NCBI GenBank assembly: GCA_903840265.1
Contig: CAIMFH010000201.1
Coordinates: 1-64,000, forward strand
Source: an uncultured Schlesneria sp.
GTDB taxonomy: Bacteria > Planctomycetota > Planctomycetia > Planctomycetales > Planctomycetaceae
Length of the DNA stretch: 64,000 nt
Direction of reading: 5' to 3'
Shown: positions 46,320 through 54,954 of the stretch, piece after piece
Numbering within the stretch: position 1 is the first letter of the stretch
Layout: each line of letters opens with the position of its first letter
Notes under the pieces: model-generated
Database searches by the model: none
What the model was told of the DNA's origin: nothing
Seen by the model: the letters and a program-made list of their open reading frames with translations, nothing else
Position numbers and translations under genes: made by a program

Positions 46320-48599
46320 TCATTCCTTCAAATTCTTTCTGGGAAGTGCAAAGTAGAAGGTTGCCCCGTTCCCTTCCTGGCCGTCGGCCCACGCGCGGCC
46401 CCCATGTCTCTCCATGACTCTCTGCACATTTGCAAGCCCTATTCCCGTACCCTCAAAATCCTCCCACCGGTGCAAGCGCTGGAAAACGCCAAACAGCTTA
46501 TCTGCGTATTGCATGTCGAAACCGACCCCGTTGTCTTTGACCGAAACCACAACCTCGCTGTCTGTGCTATAACTTCCAACTTCGATCACCGCCTCCTCTC
46601 GCTGGCGAGTGTATTTAACGGCATTCCCAATCAAGTCACGCACGGCCATCCGCAGCATCATCAGATCCGCCACCACGACAGGCAGCTTGTCGATCTTCCA
46701 AGTGATCTTGCGGCCTGCCGCGTCATGCATCACATCGGCTTGCGCCTCCGTCACCAGTTCATTCAAATCGATGCGATTGAACTGCAATTCGGCCCGGCCC
46801 AGCCGGGAAAACTCCAGCAACTTCTCGACGAGCTTTCCCGCATATTCACTCGATTCAATGATTGTGTTGATAAATCGCTGGTCTTTCTCTGACAACTTTT
46901 CTGCGACAGATTCACGAAGAATCTCAGCATATCCGACGATGTGTCGCAACGGAGCCCGCAGGTCATGGCTGACTGAGTATGAAAAGGCTTCCAACTCCCG
47001 ATTACTGCGAGTCAACTCTTGATTGAGTTCGGCGATCTCTTCCGCTTTGCGCAAGACGATTTCGACGATTGCATTTCGCAATTCACCCGCGCCGTCGACT
47101 TCATTCTTTGTCCATGGAATCGATCGCCCATGCACTGTTTCCTTCCAAGTCTCGAATGATTGCCGAGGGTGAATCTTCCATTGACCTTCTACATACTCGA
47201 CATTCTTCTTTGGGTCGCCACCCCACTGGATTGTGCGGACGACTTCAGGTCGGAACCACATCACATAGCCCGCGTGGATTTTTGAAACGGCAATGGCCAG
47301 CAAACCACTAGCAGTCTCGGTGAACGACATGGCGGCGGGATAGGTGCTGGAAAGACAATCGGTTTGATAAACCTCCCGGTTGTCGGATTTGAACAAACAG
47401 TCGGCCAGCATTTGAACTTCTGCTTCTGTGGGAGTTTTTCCCACCAGTAGGTATCCGCGGTCCGTCGCAACCGCAGCCCCGCTGGCCGCGACAAACGCGA
47501 GCAATTCATCCGCATGACTGGAGAGCGCGGACGCGAAGTCATTGCTGTCGGCCATCACAGCGAAGAGCTTGGTAAAGACCGACTTCACTTCAATCCCGCG
47601 TTCGAATTCTTCCGCACGATCAAGTGCCGACAGTCGAAGCGAAAACGCCCGAGCGAATAGGTCGCACGTACCACGTTCTTGAAAAGGAACATGCATCGGT
47701 TTGTGATTGTGACAGGAAATCAGACCCCACAACCGCCCTCCCTGTAAGATCGACACAGACATCGACGATGCCGTCTGCATGTTCTTCATGTATTCAACAT
47801 GGATCGGCGAAACGCTTCGCAGAGTCGAAAACGTCATATCCAACGGCCGACCGGTCAGCGGATTCAAATTTGGCGTCAGCGGAACTGGCGTGTAGGAAGC
47901 ATCGGGGATAATTCGCACCCGATTGACCCGATACAACTCTCGAGCTGGAGCCGGAATGTCCGAGGCGGGAAAGCGATGATGTAGCAACGACGGCAGTTCG
48001 CCGTTTCCATCCTCCCCAACCACGATTCCATGCCAGTCCTCATCAAACTGATAAACCAGAACCCGGTCAAATCCGGTGAGATCTCGTATCGACTGCGCGG
48101 TTGTCTGGCTTAATGCAGCCACGCTCGCTGCCTCCTCGGCCTTCAGCGTGAAGGCGTCGACCTGAGCATGCACATCGGGCAGTGCATCATCCACCGACGG
48201 AGGGGCGATCACCGCTTCCAATTCGAGGATTAGGTAGTAATCTGTACGGTGGGCAATCGCATGATACTGGCGCTCTCGATGATCGTCGCTGATTGTGACC
48301 GTTCGTAACAGGAAGGGGCGATTTTGTATTGGTGCTTTGGAAATGTGATGCAGCAGGCGGCGGCCAACGTCCAGCCCACCGATCTCTGACAGGCTGAGAC
48401 CGAGGATTGAATCACCAGGCTTTTGCAGCAGCAGGCCAATATTGTCGCTGCATTGAATCACGCTCAGCGTGACCGGATCCAGCACCAGCAACATTCCATG
48501 CGGCTGAATGCTGCTGGGGATGTGGATCTGTTCGCGATCGCAATTCGATAAGTCGACCCGCGGTGGCAAGTCTGCAGAAGGCCTCAAACTTGCCGACAT
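46320..48599 (-). CDS. bphP: Bacteriophytochrome histidine kinase
   Basis: Red/far-red photoreceptor kinase, 759 residues, soluble. Seen: N-terminal biliverdin-attachment cysteine Cys20 in NCDREQIHIPSSIQPHG; PAS domain; GAF domain with PASDIPAPARELY and LRSVSPIHVEYMKNM, the chromophore-pocket motifs; PHY domain with the tongue motif PRQSF (HPRQSFETW); HisKA with SVSHDLRAPLRHIVGY and HATPase with DNGVGFD and GTGIGLANV. The cysteine and the PRxSF motif are the diagnostic residues of bacteriophytochromes. ATG at 48599 has AAGGAG 8 bases upstream. It overlaps the end of the heme oxygenase gene by 16 bases, so both are translated together. No blank between the genes allows a separate promoter. Confidence 0.97.
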   Translation of the reverse strand: MSASLRPSADLPPRVDLSNCDREQIHIPSSIQPHGMLLVLDPVTLSVIQCSDNIGLLLQKPGDSILGLSLSEIGGLDVGRRLLHHISKAPIQNRPFLLRTVTISDDHRERQYHAIAHRTDYYLILELEAVIAPPSVDDALPDVHAQVDAFTLKAEEAASVAALSQTTAQSIRDLTGFDRVLVYQFDEDWHGIVVGEDGNGELPSLLHHRFPASDIPAPARELYRVNRVRIIPDASYTPVPLTPNLNPLTGRPLDMTFSTLRSVSPIHVEYMKNMQTASSMSVSILQGGRLWGLISCHNHKPMHVPFQERGTCDLFARAFSLRLSALDRAEEFERGIEVKSVFTKLFAVMADSNDFASALSSHADELLAFVAASGAAVATDRGYLLVGKTPTEAEVQMLADCLFKSDNREVYQTDCLSSTYPAAMSFTETASGLLAIAVSKIHAGYVMWFRPEVVRTIQWGGDPKKNVEYVEGQWKIHPRQSFETWKETVHGRSIPWTKNEVDGAGELRNAIVEIVLRKAEEIAELNQELTRSNRELEAFSYSVSHDLRAPLRHIVGYAEILRESVAEKLSEKDQRFINTIIESSEYAGKLVEKLLEFSRLGRAELQFNRIDLNELVTEAQADVMHDAAGRKITWKIDKLPVVVADLMMLRMAVRDLIGNAVKYTRQREEAVIEVGSYSTDSEVVVSVKDNGVGFDMQYADKLFGVFQRLHRWEDFEGTGIGLANVQRVMERHGGRAWADGQEGNGATFYFALPRKNLKE

Positions 48600-49162
48600 G
48601 CAACCCACTCCTTGACCTGCGCAAAGGTGTCACAAGCGGCAGTTACGATTTCGTCTGTCGATTCGGGGTGCGATTCATGATAGGCCATCGTGCTGGCCCC
48701 GAAGGCTCGCCACATGGCTCCAGTGCGTTCGCTCCCATATCCGTTGAAAAACGAGCAGCCGTGATCCGCGGTCAGACCCAATTGGTTTTCAACTGCCAGA
48801 CGAATATGCTGTGCTCCCAACGTCGATCCCTCTAGCACATACAGACATCCCAATCCCTCAGCCAGATTGGTGAGTTTCGGCAGTGAGTGACAACCCGGTA
48901 TTTGCGCTAAGCGCGAACTGCTCCAGCCCAAGACCGCCAGGTCATTGGGAATGAGTGGGGCTTTGGCCCGCTCCGTTAAATCAATTCCAATCGATTCCCA
49001 ACCAGCGATATCGACCAGCCTTTGTTCCAGCGGCGCATAGAGACCGTAGAACCGAGCAAGCAAATTTGCATAGCTTTCGCGGGAGCGCAACCGGCTAACC
49101 AGATCGACTGCGGTTTCGGTATCCTGATGTAGCTGCCGAGTTCGCTCTTTGAGCTCGGTCAT
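48584..49162 (-). CDS. bphO: Heme oxygenase (biliverdin-producing)
   Basis: Opens heme to biliverdin, the chromophore of the phytochrome in the next gene. 192 residues. Seen: RTRQLHQDTE at the N-terminus with the proximal-histidine candidate His12, LLARFYGLYAPLE, and GCLYVLEGSTLGAQHI (the distal-helix region with Gly residues). Chosen start is the ATG at 49162; the frame is open 27 codons further upstream to a TTG, and the family begins at MTELKERT. The first gene of the light-signalling operon; the divergent marR gene begins 361 bases upstream. Confidence 0.93.
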   Translation of the reverse strand: MTELKERTRQLHQDTETAVDLVSRLRSRESYANLLARFYGLYAPLEQRLVDIAGWESIGIDLTERAKAPLIPNDLAVLGWSSSRLAQIPGCHSLPKLTNLAEGLGCLYVLEGSTLGAQHIRLAVENQLGLTADHGCSFFNGYGSERTGAMWRAFGASTMAYHESHPESTDEIVTAACDTFAQVKEWVACRQV

Positions 49163-49446
49163 GATGGTGCTACTTAGATGCACCTCGGCCAAATCCGTCA
49201 CTGGGGCTCTCCAGGTAGTTGGTCGAACGTAAAGGCGATCCAAACCGTTGCGAAACGATAAGGACAGACTCTTAGCTGCCCCAAACCTTGTGGCCGAAGG
49301 TCCAGGATATCTTGAGATGGAAAGACTTTGGCATTCTAGGCGAAGACTCTGACAATTTCCAAGACGCCGGAATAGCGTGGGCAGAGTTTGACCGACATGG
49401 TGATTAGGGCCGGATTGTCGTCGCTTGAGAAAATGACATTAAATTA

Positions 49447-49460
49447 TTCGCCTGGACGAA
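49447..49460 (+). promoter_or_regulatory. Imperfectly spaced TTCG...CGAA element
   Basis: TTCG-N6-CGAA inverted repeat 64 bases before the marR start. The spacer is one base longer than in the two elements listed below, so its role as an operator is less certain. Confidence 0.35.
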
Positions 49461-49498
49461 AAATCACCTTGACCGCGCCACAAATATCCGATAATTGA

Positions 49499-49515
49499 AC
49501 TGTTCGAATTCCGAA
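49499..49515 (+). promoter_or_regulatory. Putative MarR operator upstream of marR
   Basis: Contains ACTGTTCGAAT (49499-49509), repeated exactly at 50057-50067, and the inverted repeat TTCG-N5-CGAA (49503-49515). It lies 8 bases before the GTG start of marR, a position suited to autorepression. Assignment is inferred from repetition and position. Confidence 0.6.
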
Positions 49516-49523
49516 GTATCCCC

Positions 49524-50012
49524 GTGGCCGCGTCCCATATGGCTCAGTTTTCCAAGAACAGCCGTGATCTGAACGAGCAGATTCAAGCGATCATTCGGCA
49601 GCAGCGTGTGGTCGATTGCACCATGGCGTCCGATCCATTGCTGCAACTGAATCGGCAGGAGCTTTACGTCGTCGAATACCTTGGGTCGAATGGCCCCTGC
49701 ATCATGAGCGACCTGGCGAAGTTCCTGCTGGTGGCCGTGAATACGGTCACCAGCATCGTGGACGGCATGGAGCGAAAAGAAGTTCTGCGCCGCGAACGGA
49801 GTGAAGTGAACCGCCGAAAGGTGTGGTTGCATTTAACGAAAACTGGCCAGGAATGTTTTCAGGAGCATCAAAAATTGCACCTGCAAATGGCTCAAACTTT
49901 GTTGTCCGCTCTGAATCCCGACGAGCAACAGATCTTTCTGGTGCTGATGCGCAAGATCGGGCGAGCCGCTCAGCAGTACGACTCCACCGCGACTGTCCAC
50001 AAAACGGGGTAG
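49524..50012 (+). CDS. MarR-family transcriptional regulator
   Basis: 162-residue DNA-binding protein. Seen: a central winged helix-turn-helix (IMSDLAKFLLVAVNTVTSIVDGMERKEVLRR, of which DLAKFLL and NTVTSIV are the helices), the wing with RKVWLHLTKTGQE, and flanking helices for dimer formation. Genes next to it encode an RND efflux pair, as often seen for MarR repressors that sense toxic compounds. Start: GTG at 49524; an ATG at 49539 is an alternative. The gene starts directly behind a putative operator and ends 98 bases before the efflux genes. Confidence 0.92.
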   Translation: MAASHMAQFSKNSRDLNEQIQAIIRQQRVVDCTMASDPLLQLNRQELYVVEYLGSNGPCIMSDLAKFLLVAVNTVTSIVDGMERKEVLRRERSEVNRRKVWLHLTKTGQECFQEHQKLHLQMAQTLLSALNPDEQQIFLVLMRKIGRAAQQYDSTATVHKTG

Positions 50013-50028
50013 TTTTTTGACTGTATAG

Positions 50029-50041
50029 TTCGAAAGTCGAA
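50029..50041 (+). promoter_or_regulatory. Putative MarR operator upstream of the efflux genes
   Basis: Perfect inverted repeat TTCGA-AAG-TCGAA, which is TTCG-N5-CGAA, the same layout as the element before marR. It lies in the 98-base gap between marR and the efflux operon, 17 bases after the marR stop. Confidence 0.6.
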
Positions 50042-50056
50042 TTATTCGGGTTAAGC

Positions 50057-50067
50057 ACTGTTCGAAT
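50057..50067 (+). promoter_or_regulatory. Second copy of ACTGTTCGAAT
   Basis: Exact 11-base copy of 49499-49509. It lies 44 bases before the adaptor gene start, next to the inverted repeat at 50029-50041. Together with ATTCG at 50044-50048 it also forms a spaced inverted repeat with CGAAT. Confidence 0.5.
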
Positions 50068-50110
50068 AGAGAAGATTTGATGGCCAACACGGCCAGCTTG
50101 GAAGATTCCC

Positions 50111-51529
50111 ATGACCTCGCCTGATGAACCAACGACACCTTCCCAGCCAGCCGCAGTCGCAGCTCCGCCGACGCCCGCTCTGCATAAGGCCAGTCGACTT
50201 TCGTCGTTCATCTCGACGATGGCCGTGTGCGGCGTTTTGCTGGGAGCGGCTTGGTGGCTGATGAGCAGTCAGCATCACAAGGCCGAAGAGCACGCTGGGC
50301 GGCACAGCGCGCCGACTGATCCCATTGCGATCACGGTCGAATCGGTGACCCCTCGCGTCGTTCAGCGGTCGGTGTCGGTGGTCGGCTCGCTGTACGGACA
50401 AGAAGAAATTGTCATTCGCCCAAAGGTTGGCGGACGAGTTGCGGAGATCCTTCACGAAACGGGTGACCGTGTGAGCACGGGGGACGCGTTGCTACGAGTG
50501 GAACGAACGGAATACGAACTGGCGGTCGCTGAAGCTCGACGATCTCTCGAATTGGAACTCACCAAGCTCGGGTTGAAGCAGCTTCCCAGCGAGGATTTTG
50601 ACCCCGCTCGATTGCCTTCGGTCATTCGGGCGAGCGTCGAAGAGCAGAATGCTCTCAGCCGTCTGAATCGCGTGCGCGAACTCAGCAAGCGCCAGGTGTT
50701 ATCCGGCGAAGAATTGGAAACGGCGGAAACCAACTACACCGTCGCCCGAGCGAACTCTCAGCAAATGCGGCTCGATGCTCAGTCGCTGTTGGCAACAGCT
50801 CAACATCGACAGGCCTCCTTGAACACAGCTCTGCAACGGTTGGCCGAAACCGAGATTATCGTCCCAGGCCCTGGTTCGCAACGAAGCAAATCATCTGCCG
50901 GTCATCAGGAGTATGTGGTGGCCGACCGTTCCGTGGCGGTCGGTGAGATGCTTTCCACAACCCCGGGTTCCGATCCAGGTGTGTTCAAGCTCGTCATTGA
51001 TCACCCGCTGAAGTTGGTGACGACTCTTCCCGAGCGACATCGTTCGGAAATTAAGCTGGGACAGTCCGTCGAATTGCACGTGGAATACTCACCAGGAAAG
51101 ACATTTGCCGGGACTGTGGCTCGCATCAATCCGGTCGTCGACCGAGCCAGCCGGACGTTCGAAGTCGAGATCATGGTTCCCAATGAAGATCGTCAGTTGA
51201 GTGCCGGTAGTTTCGTCCGGGCCACGGTCAGTACCCATGTCGACGAACACGCTCCAACCGTCCCCGAGCAGGCATTGGTTAAGATGGCCGGAGTGACAAA
51301 AGTCTTCGTCGTCCGGGACGGCATCGTCCACGAAGTTCAGGTAAAACCGCAGGGACAAGTCACGGTCGCTGGTTCCCGCTACTCGGAATCCTGGATTGAA
51401 ATCGATGGCAATCTACCCGCCCAATCGATGGTCGTGACCAGCGGATTTTCACAACTCTCTGACGGTAGCGCCGTCAGAATTCGTCCCGCGGGCGTCGTGG
51501 CAGCGCGCGAACAGGAGTCGCATCCGTGA
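50111..51529 (+). CDS. RND efflux periplasmic adaptor (membrane fusion) protein
   Basis: HlyD/AcrA-like subunit linking the inner-membrane pump to an outer-membrane channel. 472 residues. Seen: a Pro/Thr-rich cytosolic tail, an N-terminal membrane helix (about 35-51, FISTMAVCGVLLGAAWWLM), lipoyl-like segment (IRPKVGGRVAEILHETGDRV), a coiled-coil hairpin (about 130-240), and beta-barrel segments (VARINPVVDRASRTFEVEI). The insert around PGPGSQRSKSSAGHQEY in the second lipoyl half is unusual for the family. It overlaps the pump gene by 4 bases (GTGA). The TolC-like channel gene is not in the window. Confidence 0.92.
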   Translation: MTSPDEPTTPSQPAAVAAPPTPALHKASRLSSFISTMAVCGVLLGAAWWLMSSQHHKAEEHAGRHSAPTDPIAITVESVTPRVVQRSVSVVGSLYGQEEIVIRPKVGGRVAEILHETGDRVSTGDALLRVERTEYELAVAEARRSLELELTKLGLKQLPSEDFDPARLPSVIRASVEEQNALSRLNRVRELSKRQVLSGEELETAETNYTVARANSQQMRLDAQSLLATAQHRQASLNTALQRLAETEIIVPGPGSQRSKSSAGHQEYVVADRSVAVGEMLSTTPGSDPGVFKLVIDHPLKLVTTLPERHRSEIKLGQSVELHVEYSPGKTFAGTVARINPVVDRASRTFEVEIMVPNEDRQLSAGSFVRATVSTHVDEHAPTVPEQALVKMAGVTKVFVVRDGIVHEVQVKPQGQVTVAGSRYSESWIEIDGNLPAQSMVVTSGFSQLSDGSAVRIRPAGVVAAREQESHP

Positions 51530-54500
51530 ATATCTCCATGACAATCTGGGACATCTGCATTCGCCGTCCGATCTTCACGCTGGTGCTGGTCGGTGCGCCG
51601 ATCGTACTGGGACTGGCGTCTTATGCTCGGCTCGGGGTTGAGCTGTTTCCCAACGTCGACATGCCCCTGGTGACCGTGACCACGACTCTCCGTGGTGCCA
51701 GCGTCGAGGAAATGGAGACTAGCGTCACGAAGCCGATCGAAGAAATCGTTAATACGGTTTCGGGTATCGATGAGCTTCGATCCACCACGCGCGAAGGTCT
51801 CAGCCAGGTCATCGTTCAATTCAAGCTGAGCAAGAATGGTGATGTTGCCGCACAGGAAGTGGATTCCAAAGTCCGCACGATCCTGGGGCGACTGCCGGCG
51901 GGAACCGATCCGCCGATCATCGACAAGTTGGCCATTGACGCCGCTCCCGTGGTGACGGTGGTGGTCTCGGGACGTCGCGATTTTCGCGAAGTAACCGAAA
52001 TCGCCCGCAAGCAAATCAAAGAACAGTTGGAAACGATCAGCGGCGTCGGCTCGGTGGTGATCATCGGCGGACGGCAACGCGCGATTAACGTCGTTCTCAA
52101 TCCGAATGCCCTCTTCAAATACGACGGACTCACAGTAGATGACGTTCGACAGGCTTTGATCCGGGAAAACCAGGAACAGCCAGGCGGGCGCGTCGATGGT
52201 GGCGGATCAGAACGAGTGCTGCGCACGTTGGGACGTGTCGTGAATGCCGAAGACTTCGAAGGACTGATCGTTAGCAATCGCAACGGTCAGCCGATCCGGA
52301 TCCGCGATCTGGGATATGTCGAAGACAGCTACGAAGAGCCACGCGGCCTGTCGCGGTTGTGGACTCGAGATCCCGGGCACGACAACTTCGATCAACCCGC
52401 CGACAATGCCGTCAGCTTAATCATTCAGAAGCAGTCCGGCAGCAACACGGTGACCGTCGTCGATTCCGTGCGCAAGCGACTGCAGGAATTGAGCGAGACT
52501 CTGCCGAGCGACATTCGCTATGAAGTAATCCGCGACCAGTCGCGATTCATCCGCAACTCGATGGATGAAGTGAAGGTCCACCTGTTGCTGGCCGCGATCC
52601 TGGTCAGCTTGTCGATCCTGCTCTTCTTGCGAGACTGGCGGACCACGATCATCGCCATGCTCTCGATCCCCACCTCTCTGGTGGGAACGTTTGCCTTCAT
52701 GGACATGATGGGCTTCACCATCAACAACTTCACCATGCTCGGCCTGATTATGGCCGTGGGGATCGTCGTGGACGATGCCGTCGTGGTGCATGAGAATATA
52801 TTCCGCCACATGGAAGAAAAGGGCCTGTCCGCCTGGCAGGCTGCCAGCAGCGCGACTCGCGAAATCGCCCTGGCCGTGCTGGCAACCACCCTCTCCCTCA
52901 TGGTGATCTTCGCACCTGTCGCCTTCATGGGTGGCCAGGTCGGTCGCTTCCTCTCCTGCTTCGGCTGGGTCGTCGGTTTCTCCGTGATGATGAGCATGTT
53001 CGTCTCGTTCACCCTGACCCCGATGCTCTGCTCGCGATTCCTGAAAGCGGAAGAAGGCTTCTCCAGCAAAGACGGCGTCGTCTGGAAAATGGTCGAAGGG
53101 ATGTACGTCTGGTCGCTGACTTGGTCCTTGCGACATCGGTGGCTGACGCTGCTGCTGGCGCTGGGGACGCTCGCTTCGACTCCTTTCTTGATGGACATTG
53201 TCGGTAAGGACTTTGTTCCCCAGGATGATCAGAGTGAATTCGAAGTCGCATTGACGTTGCCCGAAGGCTCCAGCCTCGCCCGAGCCGACGAATTGTTTAG
53301 TGATATTGAAAACCGCCTCAGGCGGCTCGATGGAATCGCCTACACGTTTGTGGTCATCGGCGACACGAGTGGCCGAATTTCCAAAGGCCAGGGCGATGTG
53401 ACCCGGGGCAACATCTATTGCCGCATGATCGACCTGCAGGAACGTGAGTACTCACAGTTCGACATCATGGCACAGGCTCGCAAAATTCTGATCGACTTCC
53501 CCGATATTCGTGGGGCGGTTCAACCCGTGGCCGCGATTTCAGCGGCTGGAGCGAGACAAGTCGATGTCGATCTGAACCTGATCGGCCCCGATATGGAAAA
53601 GCTGCAACTCTACGCCAACAAGCTTGCCGACTGGATGAAACAGCAGGGTGGGTTCGTCGACGTCGATACCAGTCTCTCGTTACAGAAGCCGGAATTGAGG
53701 ATTCGTCCGGATCGCGAGCGCGCGAGTGATCTCGGTGTCTCATTGCAGAGTATTGCCTCCACCACGAATGTGTTGGTCGGTGGCGAACCCGTGAGCACGT
53801 TCAAGGACGAAAACGAGCAATACGATGTTTGGTTGCGAGCGGGGTTACCTGGTCGATCCGATGCCCAGGCGATTGCTATGCAGGGGATCCCCGCGACCCG
53901 GGCTCCCGGTGGCGTTGTCCAACTAGGCAGTGTGGTGTCATTCGAGTATGCCATGGGTCCGAACGCCATCGACAGATTCAGTCGGCAGCGTCAGGTTGTC
54001 GTGTCGGCGAATCTGTCGGGAATCGACATGAGCCGGGCAATCGATGGCATTACGGAACACATCAAGACTCTCGACATGCCCGCTGAATATCGATCCGAAT
54101 TCATCGGCCGCGCCAAAATGCTGAAGGAATCGAATGCGAACTTCCTGTTCGGTTTCCTGCTGGCATTCCTATTCATGTACATGATCTTGGCCGCCCAGTT
54201 TGAAAGCCTGATTCACCCGATTTCGATCCTGTCGGCCCTCCCGTTGACGATTCCGTGCGCGATCCTGTCGCTGATCCTCTTGCGGACAAACCTCGACATC
54301 TTCGCGATGCTCGGTCTGTTTATGCTGTTCGGAATCGTGAAGAAGAACGGGATCTTGCAGGTCGACTACACCAACCAACTGCGTGAACAGGGAATGCCTC
54401 GCGATGAGGCGATTCTGGAAGCCAATCGCACTCGTCTGCGGCCGATCCTGATGACCACCGTGATGCTGGTGGTCGCGATGATCCCGATGGCGATCGGCGA

Positions 54501-54765
54501 AGGTCCAGGCTCCGGCACACGCGCCAGCCTCTCGAAAGTCATTCTCGGCGGGCAGGCTCTTTCTCTGCTGCTAACGCTGCTGATCACACCTGTCGCATAT
54601 TCCATGTTTGACGACATGGGGAACATCTGGGGTTGGATTGGCAGGAAGTTCTTCAAGTCGACTTCCGCTGGAGGATCACATCCAGAGCTGGCAATTGCTC
54701 ACGAAGTTCGCCTGTCAGCGGATCGCACTCAGGGCGTAGCTTCCAATCCCACATCGAAGACGTGA
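51526..54765 (+). CDS. RND multidrug efflux pump (AcrB/MexB-type)
   Basis: Inner-membrane proton antiporter, 1079 residues. Seen: TM1 with IRRPIFTLVLVGAPIVLGLA; periplasmic porter domains; TM4 with VGIVVDDAVVVHENI, where Asp416 and Asp417 match the proton-relay pair of AcrB (407/408); TM segments near VAFMGGQVGRF and the second half with GLFMLFGIVKKNGILQVDY; and the conserved SRLRPILMTT-like segment (NRTRLRPILMTTVMLVV). Starts at GTG 51526, overlapping the adaptor stop. The C-terminus is followed by a hairpin region. Substrates are unknown but probably organic compounds sensed by MarR. Confidence 0.95.
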   Translation: MNISMTIWDICIRRPIFTLVLVGAPIVLGLASYARLGVELFPNVDMPLVTVTTTLRGASVEEMETSVTKPIEEIVNTVSGIDELRSTTREGLSQVIVQFKLSKNGDVAAQEVDSKVRTILGRLPAGTDPPIIDKLAIDAAPVVTVVVSGRRDFREVTEIARKQIKEQLETISGVGSVVIIGGRQRAINVVLNPNALFKYDGLTVDDVRQALIRENQEQPGGRVDGGGSERVLRTLGRVVNAEDFEGLIVSNRNGQPIRIRDLGYVEDSYEEPRGLSRLWTRDPGHDNFDQPADNAVSLIIQKQSGSNTVTVVDSVRKRLQELSETLPSDIRYEVIRDQSRFIRNSMDEVKVHLLLAAILVSLSILLFLRDWRTTIIAMLSIPTSLVGTFAFMDMMGFTINNFTMLGLIMAVGIVVDDAVVVHENIFRHMEEKGLSAWQAASSATREIALAVLATTLSLMVIFAPVAFMGGQVGRFLSCFGWVVGFSVMMSMFVSFTLTPMLCSRFLKAEEGFSSKDGVVWKMVEGMYVWSLTWSLRHRWLTLLLALGTLASTPFLMDIVGKDFVPQDDQSEFEVALTLPEGSSLARADELFSDIENRLRRLDGIAYTFVVIGDTSGRISKGQGDVTRGNIYCRMIDLQEREYSQFDIMAQARKILIDFPDIRGAVQPVAAISAAGARQVDVDLNLIGPDMEKLQLYANKLADWMKQQGGFVDVDTSLSLQKPELRIRPDRERASDLGVSLQSIASTTNVLVGGEPVSTFKDENEQYDVWLRAGLPGRSDAQAIAMQGIPATRAPGGVVQLGSVVSFEYAMGPNAIDRFSRQRQVVVSANLSGIDMSRAIDGITEHIKTLDMPAEYRSEFIGRAKMLKESNANFLFGFLLAFLFMYMILAAQFESLIHPISILSALPLTIPCAILSLILLRTNLDIFAMLGLFMLFGIVKKNGILQVDYTNQLREQGMPRDEAILEANRTRLRPILMTTVMLVVAMIPMAIGEGPGSGTRASLSKVILGGQALSLLLTLLITPVAYSMFDDMGNIWGWIGRKFFKSTSAGGSHPELAIAHEVRLSADRTQGVASNPTSKT

Positions 54766-54859
54766 AAGCGGGTCAATCCGAGGCACAGCTTCGCAGCGTG
54801 CTGAATTGGTACGTCGCCAATAGACTGGGCCTTCCATAGGTGGCATTGCAAAAGCTCAA

Positions 54860-54924
54860 TGTAGCTGCGTACGCTAGAGCGCGGGTGAGTGAAACGTTCG
54901 CCCGCCCTCTAGAGTGCCGCTACA
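54860..54924. terminator. Long imperfect hairpin between convergent genes
   Basis: Outer arms TGTAGC/GCTACA (54860-54865, 54919-54924) and inner arms CTAGAG/CTCTAG (54874-54879, 54907-54912) plus GCGGGTGAG with TTCGCCCGC (9 pairs, two of them G-U) around a 7-base loop. It lies between the ends of the efflux and DUF1501 genes. No T-run follows, so it may be a bidirectional terminator or a dispersed palindromic repeat. Confidence 0.5.
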
Positions 54925-54954
54925 AATCTTCAAACCAGCGAGCCGATCAGACCG

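Larger units (their letters stand above)
49163..49523. other. Divergent regulatory region between bphO and marR
   Basis: 361 bases between the phytochrome operon (minus) and marR (plus). It holds the putative MarR sites near 49447-49515 described separately. The left half has no recognisable element. Promoters for both operons must be here. Confidence 0.55.
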
